Origin: Amorphophallus konjac
Taxonomy: Eukaryota; Streptophyta; Magnoliopsida; Alismatales; Araceae
NCBI GenBank assembly: GCA_022559845.1
Contig: CM040126.1
Coordinates: forward strand, 124,720,886 to 124,784,885
Reading direction: 5' to 3'
DNA length: 64,000 nucleotides
Part shown: in pieces, positions 24,101-36,553 of the stretch
Layout: every line of letters begins with the position of its first letter
How positions within the stretch are numbered: position 1 is the stretch's first letter
Notes under the pieces: model-generated
What the model was told of the DNA's origin: nothing
The model's database searches: none
What the model saw: the letters and a program-made list of their open reading frames with translations, nothing else
Made by a program: the position numbers and the translations under genes

Positions 24101-25580
24101 TGGGTAAAGGGGCGCCAATTTGATATATATATATATATATATATTTAAAAAATTAAAAATTTGAAAGATTAGCAAACCCTCAGATGCCAACTCAGTAATT
24201 ATAACTTCTGATCTTGATCTGTCTCGAAAATTATGCAAACACAACCCTAATCCATACTCCTGCGTATGATGAGTTCTTGAAATTCCGTTCCATGAAAAAA
24301 AAATCTACTTGTGTATACCCTACATGGTCAAACCTTGAATCTCTTAAACTATCATTTGGGAGTGTAGGAGCTAAGTGTCATGCAGGGCAAAGTGCTACAT
24401 TGTGGGAGCCACCTCTTGAGGCCATACGGCGCAAAGTGCTACACGACGGGAGCCACCTCTTGAGCCTGTAGGGGCCACCTCTAGAATCCTCCATAACCAA
24501 ATGACTAGTTAATCTCGTATGAAATACTACGTTTCTAAATTCTTGAAATTCCATATTGGCTATAAATGAGAGTGGATGTCAAAGGTGATACATGAAATGT
24601 TGCGCATATAGGGCCTGATCTGGTCCTAGGAGGAGCACCCGAAGGTACTTGTGCCCATGGGAGTTTATTGACCACGATGTTTAGCATTACACCAGAGTAC
24701 TTGCTTGACTTGAGACACTCCACCCCTACTCTCTCTCTTCTTACTTACTTGACTTGAGTGGCCCGAAACGGGCAATACTTGACTTATGGCCTGAGAAAGG
24801 GCAAATACTTGCTTCATAATATCCAATTCTACTGATACGTACTTGACAATACTTGCTTGAATTGATTGTATACTTGATATACTTGTACATGAGTTCCTTC
24901 TCATACCTGCGTTCATACTTGTACATGAATCCCTGCTTGCCCGAAGTGACATTTACATCTGTAATTTCTTGAAATACTGCTTGTCGAATACTTGAAATAT
25001 GGATATACTCCCTTTATATAGTTCTTGATCTCTTACTGTTTATCATGCCTAAATTACCTGTATACCTGATTTTTCTTATACGTACATCATGCATAGCCAT
25101 ATACTGATAATACATGCAACTTGTAAATCACGTAAAGATTGCTCGTATTTGAGATGTAATTCCTACTGAGCGATTCACTCATCCAGTTGCTTCCTAAAAT
25201 TTTCAGGAGATTCGGATAGCGACAAGAATGGGGTTGACACCGAGTGAGGAGTGCTAGAACGCCAGTCACCTATCATTAGCTAGTCGCGTCTGTGAATTTT
25301 ATTTGAGTCCTAGTTTGTATTCCAGTATGTCAATTTATTTGTCCGAACCATGTTAAGGCACTTAGCCTAGTGTTGTCTTTTAAATTTAGAATTGTCATAT
25401 ACTATCTTTAATTCCTTTGGTTAATGAAATAAACATCACTTGGATTATTGGGAATTAATTTATTTTATTAGTCTTTTGCGCACTCCGTAATTATGTATAT
25501 CAAAAATTTTATCGCTCTAATGACATGATCTATATAGATGTGTTACACATCCGAGTATCTTCCGCGCTCGGGATGTGACA

Positions 25581-26840
25581 AAGCCGCCCCTCCAAGGCCC
25601 CCGTGCCAACCCTCTGTTATTCAAGTCACATCCCTCCAACAAACTCTTCTTGAAAAAATTACTTCGATGAAGGAACAATTAAAGAGGGTCACGAGCCCAC
25701 GGCCTCCTCCTCCTCCTCAAGTCAATCCCGTTCACGCTTTCATAAATCAAATCACTAAGATGGATAAAGATTGGAAGGAGAGGAGAGATAACAATGGCAT
25801 CAGCAATCTGTGTGAGCAAGATGTTCTATCAAGCTTCAATAATCAACTGGATGCCGTCCACCCTCCACCCATTCACCCTATTCATCCATATGGCCATCCG
25901 CCTCCACATCCACCTCCATATACGCAAAAACCTTCATGTCATTATACACCTCCTTCACCCATTCACACCACTCATTCATATAGCCCTCCACCTCCGCATT
26001 CGCCTACACAAAGTCCTCCACAACATTATATTCCTTCACCCACTAATATGCCTCAACCACGACGTCCACTAGAATTTAATGATTATGAAGAGTTGGAGAT
26101 GGCACAATTTGAAGATTCTAAAGACACACCCACTCCGAGTTTTCTCCATTTTCCTCTCCCTCCATTGCCACAAGAAGAACCCCCTGTTTAGGATGATGCC
26201 ACCATCCCCAATTCCGTTTATGAAACCAATTGGTGCTACGACGATGGGTCGATACTCCAATCACCCACACCGCCGCACCATGACCCTTCTACCACCCTGC
26301 AAACCTCTAGCACCACCAAAATCCGACGCTTCCTATGCGCGAAACCCTCACCTTTTACACCTCCAACTACCACAATATTAACCTCCACCAAGCCATCCGG
26401 GCCCTCCATTGATTCACCTCCAACCATTATACCTTCATCAAACTCCACACCCCCGGCCTCCACCGAGCCTACCATCAAACCTTCTTGTTGTTATGAACCA
26501 ACTAACCTTCCATTGGCACCACCTCGATCCTCCATTATCCCCATAACCCAAAAGCCAATCCTTCCTAACCCTCCACTTAACCCTTCACCTTTACCCATGG
26601 CTAATTCTGAGCAGGGTCCACCCCCTTTTGCACTCAAGCCAACCCCATCTGCTTCCGAGCAAGGGGAGAAGCTCGATGTGTTTGAGCCTCCGCTTCCACT
26701 TACCCTTCCTCCAACGATACCCTCCCTTAAAATGCCATCATCCACTAAGCCTACCGCTTCCATCTCACCTCCTTCCACTCGGAGTGGGTGTACGACTATA
26801 AGTGCAAGTGTCAAGGACGATGGTCAAGAGCTAGGCAAGA
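25581..26840 (+). pseudogene. Unidentified proline-rich ORF, left part (resumes at 36554)
   Basis: I do not recognise this protein. The frame is open from the Tekay LTR end to 26840, with one in-frame TAG (26189-26191). The first part has a short coiled-coil-like stretch (LQQTLLEKITSMKEQLKRV) and then long Pro/His/Ser/Thr-rich tracts (HPPPIHPIHPYGHPPPHPPP), an acidic patch (DYEELEMAQFEDSKD) and more Pro-rich sequence. The upstream part is lost behind the Tekay insertion, outside the window. Element E inserted after codon LGK, and the frame resumes across it. It could be a gag-like protein of another element or part of a host gene; nothing seen decides this. Confidence 0.5.
26836..26840. repeat. 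Target site duplication of element E, left copy
   Basis: CAAGA, identical to 36549-36553. It brackets the whole three-LTR structure, not a single unit. Confidence 0.9.
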
Positions 26841-28808
26841 TGATGGGAATCTACACCGGGCACTAACTTATATATTTATATTTATGTCCTTTTAGTTTGC
26901 ATTTATATCCTTGGGAAGTAGGTTTACAATTGTAAGGCTTTATAAGCCAATTTGTCATTCCTTAGGATTCTTTGGGTTTTTGTGCAAAAGTCCAGTAGGA
27001 CCAGCAAGGGGCCCCCATCTCCTTTCCTATTGGTCCACCTAAGTCTTAGGGCCCATGTGAGGTCAGTTAAAGGTCCAAGGTGGGCTTCTAGATGGCTTGA
27101 CCATTCAAGGGGACAATTGGATTAAAAAGTCTAATATTCTAACCCTTAAAGTCCAAGATGCTTCCCCCTTATAATATAGTTTATCCCATGTTGTATTTTT
27201 GATTTTTTTTGGTCATTTGACCACATGGAGAAGAAAATCCCCTCTCTCCCATGAAATTCCCAGCCCCCCACCCCTTGCCATTCTCTATATAAGCCCATGT
27301 ATAGTGTCATTAGAGAAATTAATGAAGAGAAAAATAATTGTGAAATTTGGTTGGAACCAAAGAAGGATGTGCCCTCCTCCTCTCTCCCTCCCCCTCTTGC
27401 AGATGGATTTCTGCTAAATCTTGGGTGTGATGCCCTTCTATCTTCTTCTTAGCCCCTCTGAATTCTATTTCTACCGCCGCCCCCGCCACCATCGCACCGC
27501 CGTCGCGTCGCCGCCACCGTCATCGGAGTTCTATCTCCATCATGATAAAACCTATTCTCCAAAATTGTATCTCTGGTTCTTGTTGTCTGATTGAGCCCTA
27601 ATTTTGAGAGTTTGTTCTGTACATCTCCCCTAACCTCCAGTTAACATTTCGTGTCATTTGGAGTCCATTTGATATTTTTCACGTATTTTTGTTTGTCCTC
27701 TTAGTAATCTGCCCTTTTGCAGATCTACGGGACAGAGTCTCCTTGTTTCAATTTCCCCACCCACATAGAAAATTTTAGAAAATCCACAAAACTTCCCTAG
27801 TGTTCCTCACGTATACCCCCTTCCACCATAATTTTTGTTGAGTCAAAAAAAATTATTGAGCTCTCGGTCAAAGGTCTGTTTCAGGTAGATTCATCTCTGC
27901 CCTGTGTGTCTGTGAGTCCGGGTCAGAAAGAAAAAGATAGTTTGTAGTGATTTTTATTTTTAATCCGTTTTGTGGATGGAGCCACCAAACATATATGTTG
28001 TAGATCTATGAGTCCTCTATCCATCGGTACCTCTTGTGCATCAATCCGACATCGGATCTGGTCTTTGGAATTCTTTTTGTGAAGGTGTGAAGAGCAGATC
28101 CGAATTCAGCCAGCACAACTCAGTCCGGGAGAAAATTCAGAAATAAATATCAAAGGTCAACTTCAGCAACCGCCTCTTCAGGGAGTTGTTCAGGGACGCC
28201 CTGCCATCGTCCCAGCCAAGCGGCGCCTCCGGAAGATCTCAGGAAGGTGACGTTCCTTTAGAAATCGTTGTTTGCTGTCCAGCGAGTCAGCAACCGAGTT
28301 GGCGCAGCACCGAGTTGGAATAGTGCCGAGTCGGACCAGCATGCCGAGTTCGTGCCGTACGCACCTCCAGATTGCTGCCCGTCAACCCAAGGTCGGTCCT
28401 CCCGGGCCCCACTTGTAGCCGTTTACCTCCCTGCGTGGAGTGGGCAATAGATTTCACTATTGTAATTAACTTTTATCGTTGTTACCGGGAGTTACCGCAC
28501 TTGGCCGGGAACGTCTTCCCCACGCCCGGAGCGTGGAGGTACACTCGCTACCCTTCTCGTAGGCATTACTTTACTCATATATTTTTGTATATGCCGCTGC
28601 ATGAGTGATAGATTATCTAGCTTGTTATCATTTTATCACCACTGCGAGAGCGAGAGTGAGTGACCGTCCCATGACTCGACCCGAGTTAACGCGGAAAGGT
28701 CGATACCCGAGACTCACTGCCGATTTCTCAACCACGCACGGTCCACGTCTTCCCTCGCTAGAGACGATCACGAGCTAGAGTCCCAAGTCGCGTGTCCGTC
28801 CCGCATCA
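26841..28808 (+). repeat. LTR 1 of element E
   Basis: Starts TGATGGGAATC and ends CCCGCATCA. TATA-like CTCTATATAAG lies at about 27283-27293, followed by a C/T-rich and GCC-repeat tract (27370-27540). Confidence 0.9.
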
Positions 28809-28811
28809 ATT

Positions 28812-28823
28812 TGGTATCAGAGC
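28812..28823 (+). other. Primer-binding site, unit 1 of element E
   Basis: TGGTATCAGAGC, complementary to initiator tRNA-Met, three bases after LTR 1. Confidence 0.9.
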
Positions 28824-29200
28824 GCTAGTTGAGTCTAGGGTGTTTGAAATCAAAAAAAAGTGTCATTTACGTCTAGTCATCGTCTAAGTCGGTCTAAGGT
28901 TGCATCCGCATATCATTGTTCGGTATATAAAAAGGTGTCGCTCGGCCGTTAGGTTACGCCTATCGGAGAGGCAATTCACTTGCGCGAGTGATCTTCGGGT
29001 CGATTAACTCTGCCGTGTACCAAATCTTGGTCGTGTCTAGGTGTGTAGTCGAGTCTCATTTCAACGTTGCATTTGCATCACATTCTAAGTCGTGTCTAGG
29101 TGCTTGCATTAGTTGGCATAACATTTCACTTATAAAATAAAAACAAAAAAAATGGCCTTGCATATCCATTCCTAGGGGATCGAACCCCATCTTGGCCACC

Positions 29201-30274
29201 ATGGCCACACCCCGAGTCCATAGTCCCGATGAAGTGGCCGGAATGTTCCGAGCCATTATGGGAGCAATGAAGGGGTTGAGTACACGCCTAGATCAGTTGA
29301 CTACCGGGGTAGATCGGATGGAAGGGTACATCCCGGTGCCACACCAAGGACCCTTTCTCCACGAGGAGGACATTCCTTCATCACCCATGAGAGCTCCATT
29401 ACCGTCAACCTCATCTTCCGATCTTATTTCGGAACCATCTTATTTGGAGCCACCAAGGTCCGAGCCTCCCGTGTTTCTAACGGGTACACTATACATAGCC
29501 GAGCCGCTTCTTTGTTGGCTCAAGGATGGCTTGGTCCCACCTCCTTATCCATCCATGGACCCCACCTTACCATTAGTGCCGGTCAACTCATTCCACACTA
29601 CATTTTGGTCTAGTCACCATGTTGATACCTTGGATGATCTTGTTATGGGATTAGATTCACAATGGAAGTTGACGCACTTATTAGCCCGAGGCTTCGACCA
29701 ACCTACTAGTCATAGCTTCACCGATCCAGCCATAGGGTCCATTACCTCCATGTGCACCGCGGGTTGTGTCACCACGGAGATTCTTCTATTCCTCTCGATG
29801 CCGGCCGAGTCCAACTTTGTTCCCTTTTGCCCAAGGGAGGGATCCTATTTTTTAGACATGACCATCATCCCACCGATCACAATGTATGACGGTGATAATG
29901 AATTCTTAACTTGGAACCGAGTCATGGGGGAACCCACTTCATGGGGTCATACCTTCTTTGACCCTTTTGACCCCTTCACTAGTGAACCTCCCGAGCTATC
30001 ATATTCACTCCACTTCTTCCAAGGAGTTCACTATCCCACCCCTACCCCTCGGTCTAGTTGGCAAGCCATACCTACGTCTAGGGGTAATGACGAGGGTAGT
30101 TTTGGATCTCCTAGCCCTTCCCCACCCAAATCCAAACGGCCATTCATGCATGACTGGGTCATACCTGGGCATCTAGGTGTTTCGCATACCACCAACCTTC
30201 GGGTACATAAGATGCATGCATGGCACATATTCGGATGTCCTGGTCCACCGTCACCCATGTACGGGTCGAAGTAA
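29201..30274 (+). CDS. ORF of element E, unit 1: gag-like N-terminus joined to an unknown region
   Basis: ATG 29201 (context GCCACCATGG) gives 357 residues to TAA 30274. Near residues 22-40 the sequence GAMKGLSTRLDQLTTGVDRM resembles the gag N-terminal coiled coil of chromovirus D (QMNGFSTRLERLEEA). The remainder is Pro/Ser/aromatic-rich with no family I recognise (for example LTWNRVMGEPTSWGHTFFD); the gag capsid core and zinc knuckle seen in D are absent. The unit-2 copy keeps a long frame but differs at about 22 of 295 comparable residues. Whether the protein works in particle formation or is a relic is not clear. It is the only coding region between the LTRs. Confidence 0.6.
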   Translation: MATPRVHSPDEVAGMFRAIMGAMKGLSTRLDQLTTGVDRMEGYIPVPHQGPFLHEEDIPSSPMRAPLPSTSSSDLISEPSYLEPPRSEPPVFLTGTLYIAEPLLCWLKDGLVPPPYPSMDPTLPLVPVNSFHTTFWSSHHVDTLDDLVMGLDSQWKLTHLLARGFDQPTSHSFTDPAIGSITSMCTAGCVTTEILLFLSMPAESNFVPFCPREGSYFLDMTIIPPITMYDGDNEFLTWNRVMGEPTSWGHTFFDPFDPFTSEPPELSYSLHFFQGVHYPTPTPRSSWQAIPTSRGNDEGSFGSPSPSPPKSKRPFMHDWVIPGHLGVSHTTNLRVHKMHAWHIFGCPGPPSPMYGSK

Positions 30275-30710
30275 CATTAGGTTTGTTTAGGGTCCTTGTG
30301 AGTCTTTGTTTCGTTTGTTTGTCGAGTGTATTGTGTGTCTGTGCATACGTTGAGTCGAGTCGGTTTTGTACGCTCGCGTTGTTAGTCCCTTTCGAGTATG
30401 AGACTTGTCAGACTATTGGGATCGGTTCTACTCCACATATTGGATCTAGTCACATAAGGGACCCGCGGTGATTCCTAGTGAGTCTTTGAGCCGCCTCCCT
30501 CATTTGAGAGTGACCCCACCTCGGAGTGTCCACCTCTAGCCTCATTCCCATGGCAGCGTGTGCATATCGAATGTATACGGGATGAGCAAGTATCAATTAC
30601 TTGGAGTGGAGCGTACTCCGCGCTTCCGGGTACGATGACGGATCCGCCGGCGTCACGAGCAGCCGCACCCCTTACTCGACGGGGTCGAGTTTTTCCCACC
30701 CGGGGAGAAT
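30275..30710 (+). other. 3' untranslated end and polypurine tract of unit 1, element E
   Basis: About 430 bases without a gene, ending in CGGGGAGAAT (30701-30710) directly before LTR 2. Confidence 0.75.
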
Positions 30711-32682
30711 TGATGGGAATCTACATCGGGCCCTAACTTTTATTTTTATATTTGTGTCCTTTTAGTTTACATTTATATCCTTGGGAAGAAGGTTTACAAT
30801 TGTAAGGCTTTATAAGTCAATATGTCATTCCTTAGGATTCTTTGGGTTTTTGTGCAAAAGTCCAGTAGGACCAGCAAGGGGCCCCTATCTCCTGTCCTAT
30901 TGGTCCACCTAAGTCTTAGGGCCCATGTGGGGTCAGTCAAAGGTCCAAGGTGGGCTTCTAGATGGCTTGACCATTCAAGGGGATAATTGGATTAAAAAGT
31001 CTAATATTCCAACCCTTAAAGTCCAAGATGCTTCCCCCTTATAATATAGTTTATCCCATGTTGTATTTTTTATTTTTTTGGTCATTTGACCACATGGAGA
31101 AGAAAATCCCCTCTCTCCCATGAAATTCCCAGCCCCCCACCCCATGCCATTCTCTATATAAGCCCATGTATAGTGTCATTAGAGAAATTAATGAAGAGAA
31201 AAAAAATTGTGAAATTTGGTTGGAACCAAAGAAGGGTGTGCCCTCCTCCTCTCTCGCTCCCCCTCTTGCAGATGGATTTCTGCTAAATCTTGGGTGTGAT
31301 GTTCTTCTATCTTCTCCTTAGCCCCTCTGAATTTTATTTCTACCGCCACCGTCGCCGCCGACTCCGCCGCCGCCATCGCACCGCCGTCGCGCCGCCGCCA
31401 CTGTCATCGGAGTTCTGTCTCCATCAGGATAGAACCTCTTCTCCGAAATTGTATCTGTGGTTCTTCTTGTCTGATTGAGCCCTAATCTTGAGGGTTTGTT
31501 CTGCCCATCTCCCCTAACCTCCAGTTACAATTTCATGTCATTTGGAGTCCATTGGATATTTTTCACGTATTTTTGTTTGTCCTCTTAGTAATATGCCCTT
31601 TTGCAGATCTACGGTACAGAGTCTCCTTGTTGCAATTTCCCCACCCACTTAGAAAATACACAAAACTTCCCTAGTGTTCCTCACGTATACCCCCTTCCAC
31701 CATAATTTTTGTTGAGTAAAAAAAAATCATTGAGCTCTCGGTCAAAGGTCTGTTTCAGGTAGATTTATCTCTGCCCTATGTGTCTGTCTGTCCGGGTCAG
31801 AAAGAAAAAGGTAGTTTGCAGTGGTTTTTATTTTTAATCCGTTCTATGGATGGAGACATCAAAAATATATGTTGTAGATCTATGAGTCCTCTATCCATCG
31901 GTACCTCTTGTGCATCAATTCAACATCGGATCTGGTCTTTGGAATTCTTTTCGTGAAGGTGTGCATAGCAAATCCAAATTCAGCCAGCACAACTCAGTCC
32001 GCGAGAAAATTCAGAAATAAATATCAAAGGTCAACTTCAGCGACTGCCCCTTCAGGGAGTCGTTCAGGGACGCCCTGCCATCGTCCCAGCCAAGCGGCGC
32101 CTCCGGAAGATCTCAGGAAGGTGACGTTCCTTTAGAAATCGTTGTTTGATGTCCAGCGAGTCAGAAACCGAGTTGGCGCAGCACCGAGTTGGAATACTGC
32201 CGAGTCGGACTAGCAGGCCGAGGTCGTGCCGTACTCACCTCCAGATTGCTACCCGTCAACCCAGGGTCAGTCCTCCCGGGCCCCACTTATAGCCGTTTAC
32301 CTCCCTGCGTGGAGTGGGCAATTGATTTCACTGTTGTAATTAACTTTTATCGTTGTTACCGGGAGTTGCCGTACTTGGCCGGGAACGTCTTCCCCACACC
32401 CGGAGCGTGGAGGTACACTCGCTACCCGCCTCGTGGGCATTGCTTTACTCGTATATTTTTGTATATGCCGCTGCATGAGTGATAGATTATCTAGCTTGTT
32501 ATCATTTTATCACCGCTGCGAGAGCGAGAGCGAGTGACCGTCCCGTGACTCGACCCAAGTTAACGTGGAAAGGCCGATACCCGAGACTCACTGTCGGTTT
32601 CTCAACCACGCACGGTCCATGTCTTCCCTCACTAGGGTCGATCGCGAGCTAGAGTCCCAGGTCGCGTGTCCGTCCCGCATCA
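30711..32682 (+). repeat. LTR 2 (central, shared) of element E
   Basis: Full-length LTR that serves as 3' LTR of unit 1 and 5' LTR of unit 2. It has no CAAGA at either side, which shows that it does not mark a separate insertion. Confidence 0.9.
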
Positions 32683-32685
32683 ATT

Positions 32686-32697
32686 TGATATCAGAGC
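32686..32697 (+). other. Mutated primer-binding site, unit 2 of element E
   Basis: TGATATCAGAGC, one G-to-A change from the unit 1 site. Confidence 0.85.
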
Positions 32698-33075
32698 ACC
32701 AGTTGAGTCTAGGGTGTCTAAAATCAAAAGAAAAGTGTCATTTACGTCTAGTCATCGTCTAAGTCGGTCTAAGGTTGCATCCTCATATCATTGTTCGGTA
32801 TATAAAAAGGTGTCACCCGACCGTTAAGTTACGCCTATCGGAGAGGTGATTCACTTGCGCGAGTGATCTTCGGGTCGATTAACTCCGCCATGTACCGAAT
32901 CTTGGTCGTGTCTAGGTGTGTAGTCGAGTCTCATTTCAACTTTGCATTTGCATCACATTCTAAGTCGTGTCTAGGTGCTTGCATTAGTTGGCATAACATT
33001 TCGCTTATAAAATAAAAAGAAAAAAAATGGCCTTGCATATCCATTCCTAGGGGATCCAACCCCATCTTGGCCACC

Positions 33076-34168
33076 ATGGCCACACCCCGAGTCCATAGTC
33101 CCGATGAAGTGGCCGGAATGTTCGAGCCATTATGGGAGCAATGAAGGGGTTGAGTACACGCCTAGATCGGTTGACTACACGGGTAGATCGGTTGACTACC
33201 GGGGTAGATCGGATGGAAGGATACATCCCGGTGCCACACCAAGGACCCCTTCTCCATGAGGAGGACATTCTTCATCACCCATGAGAGCTCCATTACCGTC
33301 AACCTCATCTTCCGATCTTATTTCGGAACCATCTTATTTGGAGCCACCAAGGTCCGAGCCTCCTGTGTTTCTAACGGGTACACTATACATAGCCGAGCCG
33401 CTTCTTAGTTGGCTCAAGGATGGCTTGGTCCCACCTCCTTATCCATCCATGGACCCCACCTTACCATTAGTGCCGGTCAACTCATTCCACCCTACATTTC
33501 GGTCTAGTCACCATGTTGATACCTTGGATGATCTTGTTATGGGATTAGATTCACAATGGAAGTTGACGCACTTATTAGCCCGAGACTTCGACCAACCCAC
33601 TAGTCGTAGCTTCACCCATCCAGCCATAGGGTCCATTACCTCCGTGTGCACCGTGTGTTGTGTCACCACGGAGATTCTTCTATTCCTCCCGATGCCGATC
33701 GAGTCCAACTTTGTTCCCTTTTGCCCAAGGGAGGAATCCCATTTTTTAGACATGGCCGTCGTCCCCCCGATCACAATGTATGACGGTGATTATGAATTCT
33801 TAACTTGGAACCGAGTCATGGGGGAACCCACTTCATGGGGTCATACCTTCTTTGACCCTTTTGACCCCTTCACTAGTGAACCTCCCGAGCTATCATATTC
33901 ACTCCACTTCTTCCAAGGAGTTCACTATCCCACCCCTACCCCTCGGTCTAGTTGGCAAGCCATACCTACGTCTAGGGGTAATGACGAGGGTAGTTTTGGA
34001 TCTCCTAGCCCTTCCCCACCCAAATCCAAACGGCCGTTCATGCATGACTGGGTCATACTTGGGCGTCTAGGTGTTTTCCATACCACCAACCTTCAGGTAC
34101 ATAAGATGCATGCATGGCACATATTCGGATGTCCTGGTCCGCCGTCACCCATGTACGGGTCGGACTAA
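33076..34168 (+). pseudogene. ORF of element E, unit 2, frameshifted
   Basis: Copy of 29201-30274. A one-base loss near 33121 (TGTTCGAGCC against TGTTCCGAGCC) and another near 33271 (ACATTCTTC against ACATTCCTTC) shift the frame. A 21-bp duplication near 33170-33205 repeats the TTGACTAC...GTAGATCGG segment. From ATG 33281 the frame is open for 295 residues to 34168. Confidence 0.8.
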
Positions 34169-34586
34169 GATTAGGTTTGTTTAGGGTCCTTGTGAGTCTT
34201 TATTTCGTTTGTTTGTCGAGTGCATTATGTGTCTGTGCATACGTTGAGTCGAGTCAGTTTTGTACGCTCGCGTTGTTAGTCCCTTTCGAGTATGAGACTT
34301 GTCAGACTATTAGGATCGGTTCTACTCCACATATCGGATATAGTCACATAAGGGTGAGTCTTTGAGTCACCTCCCTCATTTGAGAGTGACCCTACCCCGG
34401 AGTGTCCACCTCTAGCCTCATTCCCCTAGCAGCGTGTGCATATCGAATGTATACGGGATGAGCAAGTGTCGATTACTTGGAGTGGAGCGTACTCCGCGCT
34501 TTCGGGTACGTTGACGGATCCGCCGGCGTCACGAGCAGCCGCACCCCTTACTCGACGGGGTCGAGTTTCTCCCACCCGGGGAGAAT

Positions 34587-36548
34587 TGATGGGAATCTAC
34601 ACCGGGCCCTAACTTTTATTTTTATATTTGTGTCCTTTTAGTTTACATTTATATCCTTGGGAAGTAGGTTTGCAATTGTAAGGCTTTATAAGTCAATTTG
34701 TCATTCCTTAGGATTCTTTGGGTTTTTGTGCAAAAGTCCAGTAGGACCAGCAAGGGGCCCCCATCTCCTTTCCCATTGGTCCACCTAAGTCTTAGGGCCC
34801 ATGTGGCGTCAGTCAAAGGTTCAAGGAGGGCTTCTAGATGCCTTGACCATTCAAGGGGACAATTGGATTAAAAAGTCTAATATTCCAACCCTTAAAGTCC
34901 AAGATGCTTCCCCCTTATAATATAGTTTATCCATGTTGTATTTTTTAATTTTTTTGGTCATTTGACCACATGGGGAAGAAAATCCCCTCTCTCCCACGAA
35001 ATTCCCAGCCCCCCACCCCTTGCCATTCTCTATATAAACCCATGTATAGTGTCATTAGAGAAATTAATGAAGAGAAATTTTTTTTTGAAATTTGGTTGGA
35101 ACCAAAGAAGGGTGTGCCCTCCTCCTCTCTCCCTCCCCCTCTTGCAGATAGATTTCTGCTAAATCTTGGGTGTGATGCCCTTCTATCTTCTCCTTAGCCC
35201 CTCTGAATTCTATTTCTACCGCCGCCGCCATCGCACTGATGTCGCGCCGCCGCCACCGTCATCGGAGTTCTGTCTCCACCAGGATAGAACCTCTTCTCCA
35301 AAATTGTATCTCTGGTTCTTGTTGTCTGATTGAGCCCTAATTTTGAGGGTTTGTTCTGTCTATCTCCCCTAACCTCCAGTTAAAATTTCGTGTCATTTGG
35401 AGTCCATTTGATATTTTTCATGTATTTTTGTTTGTCCTCTTAGTAATATGCCCTTTTGCAGATCTACGGGACAGAGTCTCCTTGTTGCAATTTCCCCATC
35501 CACTAAGTAAAATTTTAGAAAATCCACAAAACTTCTCTAGTGTTCCTCACGTATACCTCCTTCCACCATAATTTTTGTTGAGTCAAAAAAAATTCTTGAG
35601 CTCTCGGTCAAATGTGTGTTTCAGGTAGATTTATCTCTTCCCTGTGTGTCTGTCAGTCCGGGTCAGAAAGAAAAAGGCAGTTTGCAGTGGTTTTTATTTT
35701 TAATCCGTTCTGTGGATGGAGCCATCAAAAATATATGTTGTAGATCTATGAGTCCTCTATCCATCGGTACCTCTTGTGCATCAATCCGACATCGGATCTG
35801 GTCTTTGGAATTCTTTTCGTGAAGGTGTGCAGAGCAGATCTGAATTCAGCCAGCACAACTCAGTCCGGGAGAAAATTCAGAAATAAATATCAAAGGTCAA
35901 CTTCAGCGACTGCTCCTTCAGGGAGTCGTTCATGGACGCCCTGTCATCGTCCCAGCCAAGCAGCGCCTCCGGAAGATCTCAGGAAGGTGACGTTCCTTTA
36001 GAAATTGTTGTTTACTGTCTAGCGAGTCAGCAACCGAGTTGGCGCAGCACCGAGTTGGAATAATGCCGAGTCAGACCAGCATGCCGAGTTCGTGCCGTAC
36101 TCACCTCTAGATTACTGCCCGTCAACCGAGGGTCGGTCCTCCCGGGCCCCACTTATAGCCGTTTACCTCCCTGCGTGGAGTGGGCAATAGATTTCACTGT
36201 TGTAATTAACTTTTATCGTTGTTACCGAGAGTTACCGTACTTGGCCGGGAACGTCGTCCCCACGCCCGGAGCGTGGAGGTACACTCGCTACCCTCCTCGG
36301 AGGCATTTCTTTACTCTTATATTTTTGTATATGCCGTTGCATGAGTGATAGATTATCTAGCTTGTTATCATTTTATCACCGCTGCGAGAGCGAGAGTGAG
36401 TGACCGTCCTGTGACTCGACCCAAGTTAACGTGGAAATGCCGATACCCGAGACTCACTATCGGTTTCTCAACAACGCATGGTCCACGTCTTCCCTCGCTA
36501 GGGACGATCGCGAGCTAGAGTCCCAGGTCGCGTGTCCGTCCCACATCA
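34587..36548 (+). repeat. LTR 3 of element E
   Basis: 1962 bp, ends CCCACATCA, preceded by the second GGGGAGAAT tract. The sequence after it is the CAAGA duplication. Confidence 0.9.
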
Positions 36549-36553
36549 CAAGA
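36549..36553. repeat. Target site duplication of element E, right copy
   Basis: CAAGA, the partner of 26836-26840. Confidence 0.9.

Larger units (their letters stand above)
21669..25580 (+). mobile_element. Tekay-like 3' LTR, second fragment
   Basis: Continuation of 1420-1510 after element A. It ends GGATGTGACA at 25580, an imperfect inverse of the LTR start TGTAACACCC. The sequence is AT-rich with GGCGCCCCTGACCAG words (near 22835 and 23109), a strong palindrome at 22862-22890 (14-bp arms around one base), two 33-bp repeat arrays, a (TA)n run at 24122-24143, and a short duplicated stretch GGGAGCCACCTCTTGAG (24406-24422, 24449-24465). TTATAAAATA near 22385 and TTTATATAG near 25014 are both possible TATA boxes; I cannot choose. 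No gene is present. Confidence 0.75.
26841..36548 (+). mobile_element. Non-autonomous LTR retrotransposon E in tandem LTR-internal-LTR-internal-LTR form
   Basis: Three LTRs of nearly equal length (1968, 1972 and 1962 bp) enclose two interiors of 1902 and 1904 bp. Each interior has a tRNA-Met primer-binding site at its start and a GGGGAGAAT purine tract at its end. One pair of CAAGA duplications flanks the whole. The LTRs are longer than the interiors and no pol is present, so this is a LARD-like non-autonomous family. Both interiors carry the same ORF, intact in the first. The LTR end CATCA-ATT-primer site arrangement and several LTR words match chromovirus D, a possible helper type. Confidence 0.9.
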
